A DNA stretch of 46,972 nucleotides, taken from contig CALURU010000017.1 in assembly GCA_944323255.1 (NCBI GenBank), positions 1 through 46,972 of the forward strand, written 5' to 3'. This document shows, piece by piece, positions 1 through 9,350 of this stretch; the stretch's first letter is position 1, and every line of letters starts with the position of its first letter. The position numbers and the translations under genes are program-made. The notes beneath the pieces were generated by a model, which was not told the DNA's origin, did no database searches, and saw only the letters and a list, made by a program, of their open reading frames with translations. The stretch is from Candidatus Gastranaerophilales bacterium (GTDB taxonomy: Bacteria > Cyanobacteriota > Vampirovibrionia > Gastranaerophilales > Gastranaerophilaceae).

Positions 1-539
1 ATTTTTATGGTTTTATCTTCTTCTAAATCTTCATCATCTTCAAAATCAGCAGTAACTTCTTCCAGCAAATCTCCGACCCCGCCTGAACCATGCAGCGCAG
101 ATATTGCAATCGGATCACCAACTGCAAGCGAATAAAAATCACTTATCATTGCAATCTGGTTATGTGAATCGACTTTATTTACGGCAAGAAAAACAGGTTT
201 ACCGGATTGTCTTAAAATATTTGCGATATCTTTATCTACAGGAGTTGCGCCTTCTGCACCGTCAACCAGAAAAATAATCTTATCAGCTTCTTCACAAGCA
301 ATTTTTGCCTGATCATAAATAGAAATCATTATATCATCTTCATCACCCGGTACAATTCCGCCCGTATCTATAACAGTAAAAGGTTTGTTCTGCCATTCAA
401 CATCAAAATATATTCTGTCACGGGTAACCCCCGGCATATCATGCACAATAGACTGGCGTCTGCCAACAAGTCTGTTTACAAAAGTAGACTTGCCTACGTT
501 CGGTCTTCCTACAACTGCGATAACTGGTTTTCTTTTCAT
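1..539 (-). CDS. der: Ribosome-assembly GTPase Der (EngA), N-terminal part
   Basis: Der is a double-GTPase needed for maturation of the 50S subunit. The visible 179 codons are the first G domain: the P-loop GRPNVGKST lies near residue 10, switch residues GVTRDR follow, then the G3 motif DTGG, the G4 motif NKVD and the G5 region SALHGSG. The end of the visible part is an acidic linker (EDDEDLEEDK), as expected between the two G domains. The second G domain and KH-like domain lie beyond the left edge. ATG at 539 is chosen because MKRKPVIAVVGRPNVGKST is the normal family start. It is the last gene of a minus-strand run and follows the coiled-coil gene by about 40 nt. Confidence 0.96.
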   Translation of the reverse strand, partial: MKRKPVIAVVGRPNVGKSTFVNRLVGRRQSIVHDMPGVTRDRIYFDVEWQNKPFTVIDTGGIVPGDEDDIMISIYDQAKIACEEADKIIFLVDGAEGATPVDKDIANILRQSGKPVFLAVNKVDSHNQIAMISDFYSLAVGDPIAISALHGSGGVGDLLEEVTADFEDDEDLEEDKTIK

Positions 540-578
540 AATAAATTTACTCTAACATAAACCAATTTTAATGTATAG

Positions 579-1256
579 TTATCTTAAAGTTCTTGCAATT
601 TTTGCCTGTATCGCATTTGCTCTTATAATATACCGTGACAGCTGCTCATATTTATCAGAAGCCTCGCCATATGGTGTCTGCAACGTCATTAGTTCATCTA
701 CACTTCTGTTAATGTTCTCTAATTTATTTAAAGATTGCTTTATTTCCATAACAGAAGAAAATTTGCCCGGCAAGTTTGAAATAACCATCTCTTTAAAAGC
801 TTTAACCGATTTATTGAATTTATCCAGCTGTAATTTAATTTTGGGCGACAAAATATTAAAAATACCACCGGAAATCTTTGTAGAAAGACTCTTTTCGTTA
901 TAAATTTGTGCTAAAATTTTTAAATCCTCCTGTATCTGCCTTTTTCTGCCTGCAAGAAATTCAAGCGTATCATAGTCGCTGATATCCCTTGCCGACTGAA
1001 TTTGAGCATCCACAGTTTGCAGTTCTTTTTCAAGTTTTGCTATTTTATACTCAAGCTTAAATAACTCATCGGAAATATCTTTGTATGCATCTTCCTTGAG
1101 TATATTGAAATCATAATCATTCAAACGCCTTACAGGTTCGTGAATATTATTTATATCATTATATGCCCTATCCTGCTGTAGAAAAAAATTCTCATCAGCA
1201 ACATTTGCACTATCAAAAAAATTACCCTTGTTATTCTCGAAAATATCACCCTGCAT
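579..1256 (-). CDS. Coiled-coil protein of unknown function
   Basis: This is a soluble protein of about 225 residues. It is rich in Lys, Glu and Leu, with a predicted coiled coil around residues 45-110 (YKIAKLEKELQTVDAQIQSA) and a helical C-terminal half. No family was recognised. An ATG at 1256 is used. A TTG at 1292 would overlap the preceding gene, and it lacks a ribosome-binding site. TATAAT ends 7 nt before the ATG, so a leaderless mRNA is possible; otherwise the gene is read from the fliW-csrA transcript. Its place behind csrA and a TPR gene suggests a flagellum-linked or assembly role, but that is inference only. Confidence 0.7.
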   Translation of the reverse strand: MQGDIFENNKGNFFDSANVADENFFLQQDRAYNDINNIHEPVRRLNDYDFNILKEDAYKDISDELFKLEYKIAKLEKELQTVDAQIQSARDISDYDTLEFLAGRKRQIQEDLKILAQIYNEKSLSTKISGGIFNILSPKIKLQLDKFNKSVKAFKEMVISNLPGKFSSVMEIKQSLNKLENINRSVDELMTLQTPYGEASDKYEQLSRYIIRANAIQAKIARTLR

Positions 1257-1272
1257 AAAATAAATTATACTA

Positions 1273-1854
1273 TCAAAACCAACTTTCTTCAATTTTTTGC
1301 TTTAACAAATGCGCCGGATAATAATCCGGTATCAATTTTAAACATTCATTGGTATAAAACAAGGCGTTTTCATAATCATTTACTCTTAAATAATATTTTG
1401 CAAGCATAAAATGAAGTTCTGCATCATTATAGTATATCTGCTTGGATTTATTCATATATTTTAATGCAGCCGAATAAAGCTTGTTTGCATACATAACTCT
1501 TGCTGCATATTTATAAACTTCCTGATTTATTGAAGAAAAAATTTCCAAAGCACCCAAAAGCTGTTCTACATAATTTATTTTTTCATTCTTTAATAAAAAA
1601 TCTAAATCAATCTCAAAAAAATTTCTTATCTGAAAATAAGTAGGAAATACTTTCATATACCCGTTTAAAACCGAGATTAAAACACAAGCCCATTTTGCAC
1701 GTGGAGAATCTATCTTTGAAAAAACCAGCTCAGCAACTCCTATCTCATCATTCAATATTGCAAGATAACCATGCTCAATTGTATCCGGTTTAATTTTTAC
1801 ACTTGAGTCGTCATCATAAAAAAAATAAAACTTATTCCCATTAAGATTCAACAT
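1273..1854 (-). CDS. TPR-containing protein downstream of csrA
   Basis: The protein has 193 residues. The C-terminal half (about 110-190) reads as two to three tetratricopeptide repeats, for example AALKYMNKSKQIYYNDAELH and NALFYTNECLKLIPDYYPA. The N-terminal half is not recognised and has no signal peptide. The start overlaps the end of csrA by 14 nt, so translation is probably coupled. The location between csrA/fliW and der suggests a cytoplasmic adaptor linked to flagellar regulation. No closer function can be given. Confidence 0.75.
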   Translation of the reverse strand: MLNLNGNKFYFFYDDDSSVKIKPDTIEHGYLAILNDEIGVAELVFSKIDSPRAKWACVLISVLNGYMKVFPTYFQIRNFFEIDLDFLLKNEKINYVEQLLGALEIFSSINQEVYKYAARVMYANKLYSAALKYMNKSKQIYYNDAELHFMLAKYYLRVNDYENALFYTNECLKLIPDYYPAHLLKQKIEESWF

Positions 1855-2185
1855 TCTTTTTATTTACTTTAATAGAGCTTTTTGAAGATTTTTCATTCTC
1901 ATCAACTACTACTTCTTCACTCTCTGATGATACAGCATTTTTATCATTTAATACAGTACCATCTTTTATTAAATTTGAAACAGAATCAACGGCAGAAACA
2001 TTCGTATTCTTTCCAATCAAGTTTGCGAGTTTAATTTGGAGATAGATTTCTTCTCTATAGATTTTTACATCCTTATCTGCTTTTATCGCAACCTTACAAA
2101 CCCCATTTCTGGACTCGACAATAGTTATTTCTATATTGTCGTTAATCATTATTTTTTGACCGTTTTTTCTTGTAATTACGAGCAT
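1841..2185 (-). CDS. csrA: Carbon storage regulator CsrA with long C-terminal tail
   Basis: CsrA is a dimeric RNA-binding protein that represses translation at GGA motifs near ribosome-binding sites; in flagellated bacteria its best known target is flagellin mRNA. The first 60 residues are a typical CsrA core: MLVITRKNGQKIMI, then IEITIVES, then VKIYREEIY. Usual CsrA proteins have about 60-75 residues; this one has 114, with an extra tail of about 50 residues rich in Ser, Val, Asp, Glu and Lys. It is 14 nt downstream of fliW, the gene for its protein antagonist, in the usual fliW-csrA order. Confidence 0.95.
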   Translation of the reverse strand: MLVITRKNGQKIMINDNIEITIVESRNGVCKVAIKADKDVKIYREEIYLQIKLANLIGKNTNVSAVDSVSNLIKDGTVLNDKNAVSSESEEVVVDENEKSSKSSIKVNKKNVES

Positions 2186-2199
2186 TTTATTCCTTAAAA

Positions 2200-2631
2200 T
2201 TATTGATTTTTAAACATAGGGTAATTTATTTCATATCCTGAACCTGAAAGGACAATTTGACCTGCCATTTGTGTATCAATATTGAATATCAATGGAGCCA
2301 GCAAGTTAATTGTCGTACCTTTTGGATCATCAAGAGGTATAGACGTTATATTCATAACAAGAATACTCTCTACATTCTGAATTTTTAAAGCTTCTACCAC
2401 GCTATCAGGCAAATCTATTGTATAGTCGAAATTCAATGCTGACACAGATATTATAGGAAAAGCCAGAGCAGGATCTTCTACAGATTGAAGCCACTTAAAC
2501 AAAGTATCTTTATTTGGTTCTAAAATTACAAATTTCTTTAACTTATCAAAACCTATAATTGGCAGAACAAAATCAAATATACGAGTTTCATCTATATCTA
2601 TTGTACCAAATCTTACTGTATCTAATTTCAT
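2200..2631 (-). CDS. fliW: Flagellar assembly factor FliW
   Basis: FliW (143 residues, full length) binds CsrA and, alternatively, flagellin. It thereby couples flagellin translation to flagellin export. Recognisable family features are the start FGTIDIDETRIFDF, the hydrophobic segment LPIIGFDKLKKFVILEP, the DPALAFPII region and the C-terminal NLLAPLIFN. It is followed directly by csrA. A flagellin gene lies 9 kb away at 11.5-13.2 kb, so the regulator-antagonist-target trio is within the window. Confidence 0.95.
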   Translation of the reverse strand: MKLDTVRFGTIDIDETRIFDFVLPIIGFDKLKKFVILEPNKDTLFKWLQSVEDPALAFPIISVSALNFDYTIDLPDSVVEALKIQNVESILVMNITSIPLDDPKGTTINLLAPLIFNIDTQMAGQIVLSGSGYEINYPMFKNQ

Positions 2632-2643
2632 TCTTGTACTTTC

Positions 2644-3387
2644 TTAAAACCCTATTGACATCTGATTAGTCAACAATGATTGTATTACCTGCGGAGACAA
2701 ATTTGAAGTACCTTTGCCGGTTAACATATTTAATAATGCGGTGTTTTCATTCTGACTGCCTGTTAACAATGACAATTCAGACACACCATTAACACCAGCA
2801 ACATTAGTTAATCCCGCTCTTTGAAGAACTCTTAACGCTGCAACGATTTCATCATTAGAAGGAGCCTGCGAAGAAAAATCCTTGTAATCTTTAAACTTTG
2901 TAGGCTCAACGTCTTTACCTCTATTCATCTCACGCATAAGATTTTCAATTTTTTGCTTTTCATAATCACTTCTTACTACATCTGACAAACCAGTGCCATA
3001 TGAACTTTGAATAAATTTATCTAATTCAGTTTCTACAGATTCTTCATTACATTGTTCCGGAGTTTCTAAACAACGTTTTCCTTTAGTAGCATAACGTTCC
3101 AGCTGTGGATCCGGAGCTAAAGACAGAACTTTTTCATAGTTTTGTATAGCTTCATCACGTTTACCTATTTGAGCGGATGCCATCGCCAAATAATAGTATG
3201 CAAGAGCATTTGACGGATCATTCTTAACAACTATTGATAATGCATCATAACATTGAGAATAATTTTGAGCTTTATACATCTTTATTGCTGAACTAACTGT
3301 CGGATTAGATGTTGATTTTGCATCTACACAAACAAGACTCATAGAACATATTAAAACGCTTAATACTGCTAAAATGTGCTTTTTCAT
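2644..3387 (-). CDS. Exported TPR protein
   Basis: The protein has 247 residues and begins with a signal peptide (MKKHILAVLSVLICSMSLVC, likely cut after VDA), so it is probably periplasmic. Residues 25-85 form two TPR units (AIKMYKAQNYSQCYDALSIV and LAYYYLAMASAQIGKRDEA). The rest is a helical region with a low-complexity end (GSQNENTALLNMLTGKGTS). The ATG at 3387 is preferred to 3393 because AAGGA sits 5 nt before it. It is the first gene of the fliW-csrA run, 12 nt before fliW. TATACT lies upstream in the 3.39-3.48 kb gap as a possible -10. Confidence 0.8.
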   Translation of the reverse strand: MKKHILAVLSVLICSMSLVCVDAKSTSNPTVSSAIKMYKAQNYSQCYDALSIVVKNDPSNALAYYYLAMASAQIGKRDEAIQNYEKVLSLAPDPQLERYATKGKRCLETPEQCNEESVETELDKFIQSSYGTGLSDVVRSDYEKQKIENLMREMNRGKDVEPTKFKDYKDFSSQAPSNDEIVAALRVLQRAGLTNVAGVNGVSELSLLTGSQNENTALLNMLTGKGTSNLSPQVIQSLLTNQMSIGF

Positions 3388-3480
3388 AATCATCCTTCTT
3401 ATTTAATCATAATTTACATATTAGTATACAACGGACACCTGAACTTATTATCCACCATATAATTGAATTATACAATATTT

Positions 3481-4431
3481 CTATAATGATAACAAGGCAT
3501 GTGTCAACAAAAAGTCACACAATTCTTTTTCCAGCTGAACCCCGTAAAGATTATTTATTTCTTTGATAAAATAGCAAGGACTTGTTACATTTACCTCAAT
3601 GATTCTGCCATCAATCACATCCAGCCCTGCCATTGGCAGTCCCATTAAATTTAACTTCTTTGCAACTTCCGTAAAATTCTCATACTCATCAGTGGTAAGT
3701 TCTGCTTTTACTATATAATTATCATTGTGCGTATTAAACTTAAAATCATCTCTTGTCGGCAATTTTCGTACACAGTATTTTAAAACCTTATCACCCAGTG
3801 TTAAAACCCGCTTATCTCCATGTTTAACTCCAGGTAAAAATTTTTGTACCATTACAAGAGTCGTTTCATTATTAGTCATTGTATTAATTATAGTTCTTGT
3901 ATTTGGATCACCATCATATAAGAACATTACTCCTGATCCAAAACATCGGTTTAAAGGCTTTAGAACAATTTGTTTATTTAAAGTTAAAAATGCCTCAATC
4001 TCTGACAAAGATGCTGTTACAATATTTTCTGACATTAAATCCTTAAAATATACACTATGCAGCTTTTCATTGAAACTCCTTATCGCTTTTGGAGAATTAA
4101 TTACTCTCGGTCTTGTTACAAAATCAAAAATGTAAGTTGCATTTATATAATCAATATCAACCGGAGGATCCGGACGGAACATTACAAGATCAAAATCATT
4201 AATTTGGAGCTCTTGTCTATCTTTTTCATAAAAAATATTACCATCCTGAACATATGATTTGAAACACTTTGTGTATGCTATATCAGATTTTAGAGACAAA
4301 AGCGGTATTGTCGTTATGTAAACGTCACATTTTCTTTCCAGAAGTTCTTTTATAATCCAGAAATTTGTAACCAGATTATTAAATTCAAAATATTTTAATT
4401 CAATTTTGTCTATAATAAAAAGTACTCTCAT
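3481..4431 (-). CDS. gshB: Glutathione synthetase (ATP-grasp)
   Basis: The protein has 316 residues and the layout of bacterial GshB: N-terminal substrate domain (MRVLFIIDKIE, then DLVMFRPDPPVD), linker helix with RVINSPKAIRSFNEKLHS, and ATP-grasp domain with QIVLKPLNRCFGSGVMFL and the metal-binding end IIEVNVTSP. GshB joins gamma-glutamylcysteine and glycine. The ATG at 4431 gives the family start MRVLFI; a longer in-frame start at 4467 has no homologous sequence. No gshA is seen next to it. It is divergent from the sigma-28-driven EF-hand gene. Confidence 0.9.
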   Translation of the reverse strand: MRVLFIIDKIELKYFEFNNLVTNFWIIKELLERKCDVYITTIPLLSLKSDIAYTKCFKSYVQDGNIFYEKDRQELQINDFDLVMFRPDPPVDIDYINATYIFDFVTRPRVINSPKAIRSFNEKLHSVYFKDLMSENIVTASLSEIEAFLTLNKQIVLKPLNRCFGSGVMFLYDGDPNTRTIINTMTNNETTLVMVQKFLPGVKHGDKRVLTLGDKVLKYCVRKLPTRDDFKFNTHNDNYIVKAELTTDEYENFTEVAKKLNLMGLPMAGLDVIDGRIIEVNVTSPCYFIKEINNLYGVQLEKELCDFLLTHALLSL

Positions 4432-4525
4432 AGTTAAAACTTTAGCACCAACACTAAATATATACAAGCTGACCCGCTTGATAATTAATATAAAAATTTA
4501 TGCTGATTATAAGATTTTTATATTA

Positions 4526-4543
4526 ATTGTAAATTTTTGTAAC
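4526..4543 (-). promoter_or_regulatory. HLR1-type direct repeat (RpaB box)
   Basis: Read on the minus strand the 18 bases are GTTACAAAAATTTACAAT. This fits the HLR1 consensus (G/T)TTACA(A/T)(A/T)-N2-(G/T)TTACA(A/T)(A/T) without mismatch. The box ends 17 bp before the sigma-28 -35 element at 4561, a spacing repeated at 33.9 kb. Confidence 0.75.
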
Positions 4544-4560
4544 AAAAAAGCCAAAAAACC

Positions 4561-4587
4561 TAAAGTTTTTCTCAAAAATGCCGTAAA
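4561..4587 (+). promoter_or_regulatory. Sigma-28 (FliA-type) promoter
   Basis: TAAAGTTT, an 11-bp spacer and GCCGTAAA match the sigma-28 consensus TAAAGTTT-N11-GCCGATAA in 15 of 16 core positions or nearly so. It faces the EF-hand gene at 4627 and would start transcription near 4594. Confidence 0.85.
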
Positions 4588-4626
4588 CAATAATATAAAA
4601 TAATGGGAAAATTAAAGGAGCAGGCT

Positions 4627-6960
4627 ATGTCAAATGATATTTCAAGAGTGTATCAGTTTTTAGCAAAACAAGGGAACTGGATTTCTGCAGCAGACACAAA
4701 TGGTGATGGAGCAATAATCAAAACAGAATTCCGAAATTTTATGGAAGAAAATTTCGAATGGGACGGCGAGACAAGCGATGCAGGAAAAAATGATTTGATA
4801 AATTCTTTTTGGAATACAATTGATACAGAACAAAGCGGTAAAATTTCAGGTACAAAACTAAAAAATAAAAATGCACTTGATAAAGACGAACTTGAAACAA
4901 TGGGCGATAAAATTGAAATGTATGAAATTCTAAATGAATTTACAGCATCTATTACCGCACCTAATGTAGTTTCTGATACTGTTAACTGGAAAAAATCAGT
5001 TTCTGAAGGACTTGGTGCATTAATAGAACCTTATATTAAAAATGGCGGAACTCCTGAAGAGCTTGAAGCTTATCTTGCAGAGCAAGCTCCGGCAATTGAA
5101 CAAAAAACAACAGCCGATTATTGTGCTAATGAATATTTAAAAAAAGAAATGGGAGACTTTCTGAAAGAATATGGTTACTCTTATGCTGAAGACGGTACTT
5201 TACAGAACATAATAGATACATATATTCAGAATATTCCGACTGACGTAAGCTTTGAAGATATTAAAGATACAGTAATTAATATTATTGATGCATATTTATC
5301 AACAGCCGGCTTAAAAGATGACAACGGCTTTGACTTATCAGAATATGGATATTCCGCTGCTGATACTTCGCCATTGAATGATTTGCAAAAGAGTATCATA
5401 AAAAAGAGCCTTGAAACTTCACTGGAAGAAATCAAAAACCTTGAAAATTATGAAGCAAACAGTGAAATCTACGATAATGCAATAAATGAATATATTAACT
5501 CCATACTTACAGATTCTGAATTTGGAGATTTTGAAGAAGTTAAAAATTATGGTGTTGCAGAATTTGAAGCCAGTGAATTCTATCAAACAGCTACAAACAC
5601 TATTGAAACAAAAGAACTGTTTAACAGTGATGAACTTAAAACTGCAATAAGTAATGAAATTGGCTCATCCTTTGCTGAAAGGATAAGCGGCATTATGTCT
5701 GGCGAACTGGAAGCTTATGACAATATATTAAATGAAGCTATTTCTAAAGTACAAAATGGTGATTTCTTAACATCAAGCGGCGAACTTGACAAAGAAAACT
5801 TAATTGATTGGATTATTGACCAATTACAAAGCTCTATGGCAGAATTCTATCCAAATGGCTTAGGTGATATGCCGTTAAAAGAATTAAATACTACTTATGA
5901 TTCTCTTATTCAATCAGCTAAGGAACAAGAAGATGCAGCACAGGTAAAGAATGCGGCAATAATGTACTGTGATGCTCTTTGCGACAAATCAAGCGCTTTA
6001 GCTGATGCTGTTAAAAAAGTATTTGGAAGTGATTATGAAACAGAAATAAATAACTTATTGACCAGCGAAATTGAAACTAAAATGACCGAGTTAAAAGCTA
6101 AAGCACTTGAAATTGGTGACATCTCAACATATACTTTAGGCTCATTCGATACAGGAATAAGTAACAATAAACTGGTACTGGAAACAGGCGGTTCTAGCTC
6201 TCATACTATGAGTGCTACTGTAATGAACGGAACACAGGCTATAGATTCTAGCCGAATTTCATTCAGCGCTACATATGTATCAGGCGGTGTAACCTGCTCT
6301 ATTGATTCAGGCACAAATACATTGACAATTCAGGGGGCAAAAGCTGGCACATATACTGTTGAAGTTCAAGTACTGGTAGATGGCATTGCCATTGGAGAAA
6401 CCCAAACAGTTTCAGTTACGGTTAAACAGAGCAATTCTGAAATTGTTGGCAAGGTAACCGGCTGGAACGGAGCGACAGTTGAACACCTTGAAGCTTTAAA
6501 ACAAGCTGATGGCAATAACCTTGGAAATCAGGTTACAAGTGAAAATTTTGCAGACTTATACAATGGCGATGCTAATATTGTTCTCCACTGGGCAAAAGAT
6601 TCTAAAGGTAACGGTTGGAGTGATAGCGGAGTTCAAGATAAAGTAAGAAGCAGGTTACAACTCCTCGGAACAGCAGTTGTAAGTGCATTATCTACAGCAG
6701 GACTTGATAGCACAAAACTAAATACAGCTGTTAATACTGTTATTGACAGATATATAAATCAAGGCACAAAATATTACAAGAAAAATAGAGGAGATACTCC
6801 TGCAAACTGTTATAATATCATGAAAGATGACAGAGTATCAACCCAAAGCTACATTGTTAACGTTCGAGATACAAACGGTAAAGATTCTAACATTTATGCA
6901 ATCCACTTTAAAGACTTTGTAGATGATATCTTAGAAGAATATTGGAAACTTGTCGGGTAA
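4627..6960 (+). CDS. Sigma-28-controlled EF-hand / Ig-like protein
   Basis: The protein has 777 residues and no classical signal peptide. Residues 23-34 are a canonical EF-hand loop (DTNGDGAIIKTE), followed by a degenerate one (DTEQSGKISGTK) around residue 60. A long helical middle follows. Residues 500-600 look like a beta-rich Ig-like/cadherin-like domain (HTMSATVMNGTQAIDSSRIS to VSVTVKQ). The last 150 residues are unrecognised. The ATG at 4627 is chosen because AAAGGAG precedes it by 6-7 nt. The sigma-28 promoter puts it in the late flagellar regulon, so it may be exported by the flagellar apparatus or coat it. That role is inferred, not shown. Confidence 0.85.
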   Translation: MSNDISRVYQFLAKQGNWISAADTNGDGAIIKTEFRNFMEENFEWDGETSDAGKNDLINSFWNTIDTEQSGKISGTKLKNKNALDKDELETMGDKIEMYEILNEFTASITAPNVVSDTVNWKKSVSEGLGALIEPYIKNGGTPEELEAYLAEQAPAIEQKTTADYCANEYLKKEMGDFLKEYGYSYAEDGTLQNIIDTYIQNIPTDVSFEDIKDTVINIIDAYLSTAGLKDDNGFDLSEYGYSAADTSPLNDLQKSIIKKSLETSLEEIKNLENYEANSEIYDNAINEYINSILTDSEFGDFEEVKNYGVAEFEASEFYQTATNTIETKELFNSDELKTAISNEIGSSFAERISGIMSGELEAYDNILNEAISKVQNGDFLTSSGELDKENLIDWIIDQLQSSMAEFYPNGLGDMPLKELNTTYDSLIQSAKEQEDAAQVKNAAIMYCDALCDKSSALADAVKKVFGSDYETEINNLLTSEIETKMTELKAKALEIGDISTYTLGSFDTGISNNKLVLETGGSSSHTMSATVMNGTQAIDSSRISFSATYVSGGVTCSIDSGTNTLTIQGAKAGTYTVEVQVLVDGIAIGETQTVSVTVKQSNSEIVGKVTGWNGATVEHLEALKQADGNNLGNQVTSENFADLYNGDANIVLHWAKDSKGNGWSDSGVQDKVRSRLQLLGTAVVSALSTAGLDSTKLNTAVNTVIDRYINQGTKYYKKNRGDTPANCYNIMKDDRVSTQSYIVNVRDTNGKDSNIYAIHFKDFVDDILEEYWKLVG

Positions 6961-6962
6961 AA

Positions 6963-6993
6963 AAAAGAGGTGATAAAAATCACCTCTTTTTTT
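6963..6993. terminator. Bidirectional terminator
   Basis: AAAAGAGGTGA-TAAAAA-TCACCTCTTTT is a perfect stem with an A-run on the left and a T-run on the right. It serves the EF-hand gene on the plus strand and clpX on the minus strand. Confidence 0.9.
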
Positions 6994-6998
6994 ATAAC

Positions 6999-8330
6999 TT
7001 ATGCTATTTCAGCTCTTGTTTTTTGAGAAATATCCGTTGTATTACTCTGAGGGAGATGAATTAATTCCGCAGTATTATCTATTTCATCCTGCCTCTCAAC
7101 CATTTCTTTTGTTACAACAAACTTAGTAATATCATGCTTTGTCGGAATATCGTACATAATATCCAGCATTAACTCTTCGACTATAGACCTTAGAGCTCTA
7201 GCACCTGTCTTTCGTTTAATTGCCTTTTGTGCAATTAAATCAATCGCTTCAGGCTCAAATTCTAAATCTACGCCGTCCATTTTAAGCAAGCACTGATACT
7301 GTTTAAGAACAGCATTCTTAGGCTCTGTAAGAATCATTTTCAATGTTTTCTCATCAAGAGCATCTAATACTGCATAAACAGGGATTCTACCTATAAATTC
7401 AGGAATTAAACCGAATTTAAGCAAATCTTCAGGCTGTAATTTTTTAAGAAGCTTAGCAGCCTGCTGCTCTTTTTCTGCTTGAGTCGGTGCAGATTTACCA
7501 AACCCTATTGAAGAGCCGTCTTTAACTCTGTGTTCAATGATTTTATCTAAATCAACGAACGCACCACCTACAATAAACAGGATATTGCTTGTATCAATTT
7601 GAATAAATTCCTGCTGCGGGTGCTTTCTGCCGCCTTGAGGAGGAACATTCGCAACAGTACCTTCAATTAGCTTTAACAAAGCTTGCTGAACACCTTCACC
7701 TGAAACATCTCTTGTTATTGAAGTGTTTTCAGATTTTCTTGCAATTTTATCAATTTCATCAATATAGATTATACCTTTTTCAGCCTTTCTCGCATCATAG
7801 TCTGCATTTTGGTATAATCTTAATAGAATATTTTCAACATCATCACCAACATATCCAGCTTCTGTAAGTGTTGTAGCATCCGCAACAGCAAACGGAACAT
7901 CCAGCATTTTTGCCAAAGTTTGCGCAAGTAATGTTTTACCGCTTCCCGTTGGACCGACAAGAAGAATATTAGATTTTTGAATTTCTACACCGTTTGTATC
8001 TTCCTGTCTGTTATGCTTTAAGCGTTTATAGTGATTATAAACAGCAACAGAGAGAACTTTTTTGGCATCATCCTGACCGACTATATGCTGATCTAAGTAT
8101 TCCTTAATCTCATGAGGTTTCGGAATTGATTTTTCATCAATATCATCAGAAGCCTTTTCTGCCTTGTCACTATTTTTTTCTTTAGTTTCGAAAAATTCTT
8201 CATCCAATATTTCATTACATAATTCAACGCACTCATCGCAGATAAAGACATCAGGACCTGCAATCAATTTTTTGACTTGATCCTGTGTTTTACCGCAAAA
8301 TGAACATTTTAACCTATCACTAGATGACAT
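6999..8330 (-). CDS. clpX: ATP-dependent protease ATPase subunit ClpX
   Basis: The protein is full length (443 residues). The N-terminal zinc-binding domain has the two Cys pairs CSFCGK and CDECVELC. The AAA+ module has Walker A GPTGSGKT, the pore loop GYVGDDVE, Walker [11 protein letters not shown], and the IGF loop (SSIGFGK) that docks on ClpP. ClpX unfolds substrates and feeds them to ClpP. It follows clpP by 31 nt, the usual operon order. The acidic linker after the zinc domain (about residues 50-70) is typical. Confidence 0.98.
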   Translation of the reverse strand: MSSSDRLKCSFCGKTQDQVKKLIAGPDVFICDECVELCNEILDEEFFETKEKNSDKAEKASDDIDEKSIPKPHEIKEYLDQHIVGQDDAKKVLSVAVYNHYKRLKHNRQEDTNGVEIQKSNILLVGPTGSGKTLLAQTLAKMLDVPFAVADATTLTEAGYVGDDVENILLRLYQNADYDARKAEKGIIYIDEIDKIARKSENTSITRDVSGEGVQQALLKLIEGTVANVPPQGGRKHPQQEFIQIDTSNILFIVGGAFVDLDKIIEHRVKDGSSIGFGKSAPTQAEKEQQAAKLLKKLQPEDLLKFGLIPEFIGRIPVYAVLDALDEKTLKMILTEPKNAVLKQYQCLLKMDGVDLEFEPEAIDLIAQKAIKRKTGARALRSIVEELMLDIMYDIPTKHDITKFVVTKEMVERQDEIDNTAELIHLPQSNTTDISQKTRAEIA

Positions 8331-8361
8331 AAAATTCTCCTTGTCATTGTTATATTTACCC

Positions 8362-8952
8362 CTAGCCTTCTTTGGTTATGACTTTATCAATCATACCATA
8401 CTCAAGAGCTTCTTGAGGCGTCATGATATAGTCTCTATCAGTATCTTTTTCTATTTTTTTGATTGATTGACCGGTATTTTCAGCCATTATTTCATTTAAA
8501 GTCTTTTTAATTCTCAAAATTTCCTGCGCCTGAATTTCAATATCAGTTGCTTGTCCCTGTGCACCGCCTAAAGGCTGGTGAATCAGTACTCTAGAATGAG
8601 GAAGAGCCATTCTCTTACCCTTTGCACCTGAGCATAACAGAAATGCACCCATAGAAGCTGCCTGACCTAAGCAAATAGTTTGAACGTCAGCTCTAATATG
8701 CTGCATTGTATCATATATAGCAAGACCTGCAGTTACACTTCCTCCCGGAGAGTTAATATAAAGCATAATATCTTTTTCAGGGTTTTCGCTATCAAGAAGC
8801 AAAAGCTGTGCAACAATTAAATTTGCGACCATATCATCTACAGGAGTTCCAAGAAAAATAATTCTCTCTCTCAACAATCTTGAAAAGATATCAAAAGAAC
8901 GTTCTCCTCTGCTTGATTGTTCAATTACTACAGGTACAAAACTCATTTTCAA
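8362..8952 (-). CDS. clpP: ATP-dependent Clp protease proteolytic subunit
   Basis: The protein has 196 residues, normal length. The catalytic serine is in GQAASMGA (Ser-100), the histidine in HQPLGG (His-125) and the aspartate in the EKDTDRD stretch. The oxyanion segment [16 protein letters not shown] is intact. ATG at 8952 is used; a second ATG two codons later is equally possible. It is the first gene of the clpP-clpX operon. No trigger factor gene precedes it here; the upstream neighbour is rubredoxin, separated by a terminator. Confidence 0.97.
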   Translation of the reverse strand: MKMSFVPVVIEQSSRGERSFDIFSRLLRERIIFLGTPVDDMVANLIVAQLLLLDSENPEKDIMLYINSPGGSVTAGLAIYDTMQHIRADVQTICLGQAASMGAFLLCSGAKGKRMALPHSRVLIHQPLGGAQGQATDIEIQAQEILRIKKTLNEIMAENTGQSIKKIEKDTDRDYIMTPQEALEYGMIDKVITKEG

Positions 8953-9070
8953 AATTTCCTTTCTTATTTAAGTATAAAAGACAATAACATTATACATTAC
9001 ACATTTATTTAAACAAATAATCAGTTTGTATGATATTATTGTGTTTATTGGGTCAAATTTATTATAACAT

Positions 9071-9094
9071 AAAAGCTTCCATTTGGAAGCTTTT
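9071..9094 (-). terminator. Terminator after rubredoxin
   Basis: AAAAGCTTCC-ATTT-GGAAGCTTTT is a perfect 10-bp stem lying just beyond the rubredoxin stop codon, between it and clpP. The T-run on the minus side is short. Confidence 0.7.
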
Positions 9095-9105
9095 AGTGAT
9101 ATTGA

Positions 9106-9267
9106 TTATTCTTCAACTTCAAACATATCTTTGCCAACAGAACAAAGCGGGCAAACCCAATCTTCAGGCAAATCTTCAAAGGCTGTTCCCGGATTAATTC
9201 CGTTATCAGGATCGCCTGCTGCCGGATCGTAAACATAGTGGCATACTGTGCATACATATTTTTTCAT
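9106..9267 (-). CDS. Rubredoxin
   Basis: This small protein of 53 residues has both iron-binding pairs of rubredoxin: [10 protein letters not shown] near the start and [12 protein letters not shown] near the end, with the conserved [23 protein letters not shown] middle. It carries one electron on a Fe(Cys)4 centre. It lies directly downstream of the flavodiiron protein gene, its usual redox partner in oxygen or NO reduction by anaerobes. The ribosome-binding site AGGAGG lies just before the ATG. Confidence 0.97.
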   Translation of the reverse strand: MKKYVCTVCHYVYDPAAGDPDNGINPGTAFEDLPEDWVCPLCSVGKDMFEVEE

Positions 9268-9350
9268 TGTTAAATCCTCCTTTATTTTTATTTCTGCCCC
9301 TTTCCTTGAAGAGAGGGTGTAGGTGAGTTATTCACCCGTATGTTATAATA

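Noticed and set aside
571..903. Plus-strand open frame of 110 codons
   Set aside because: It is fully antisense to the coiled-coil gene at 579-1256 and has no homologous features.
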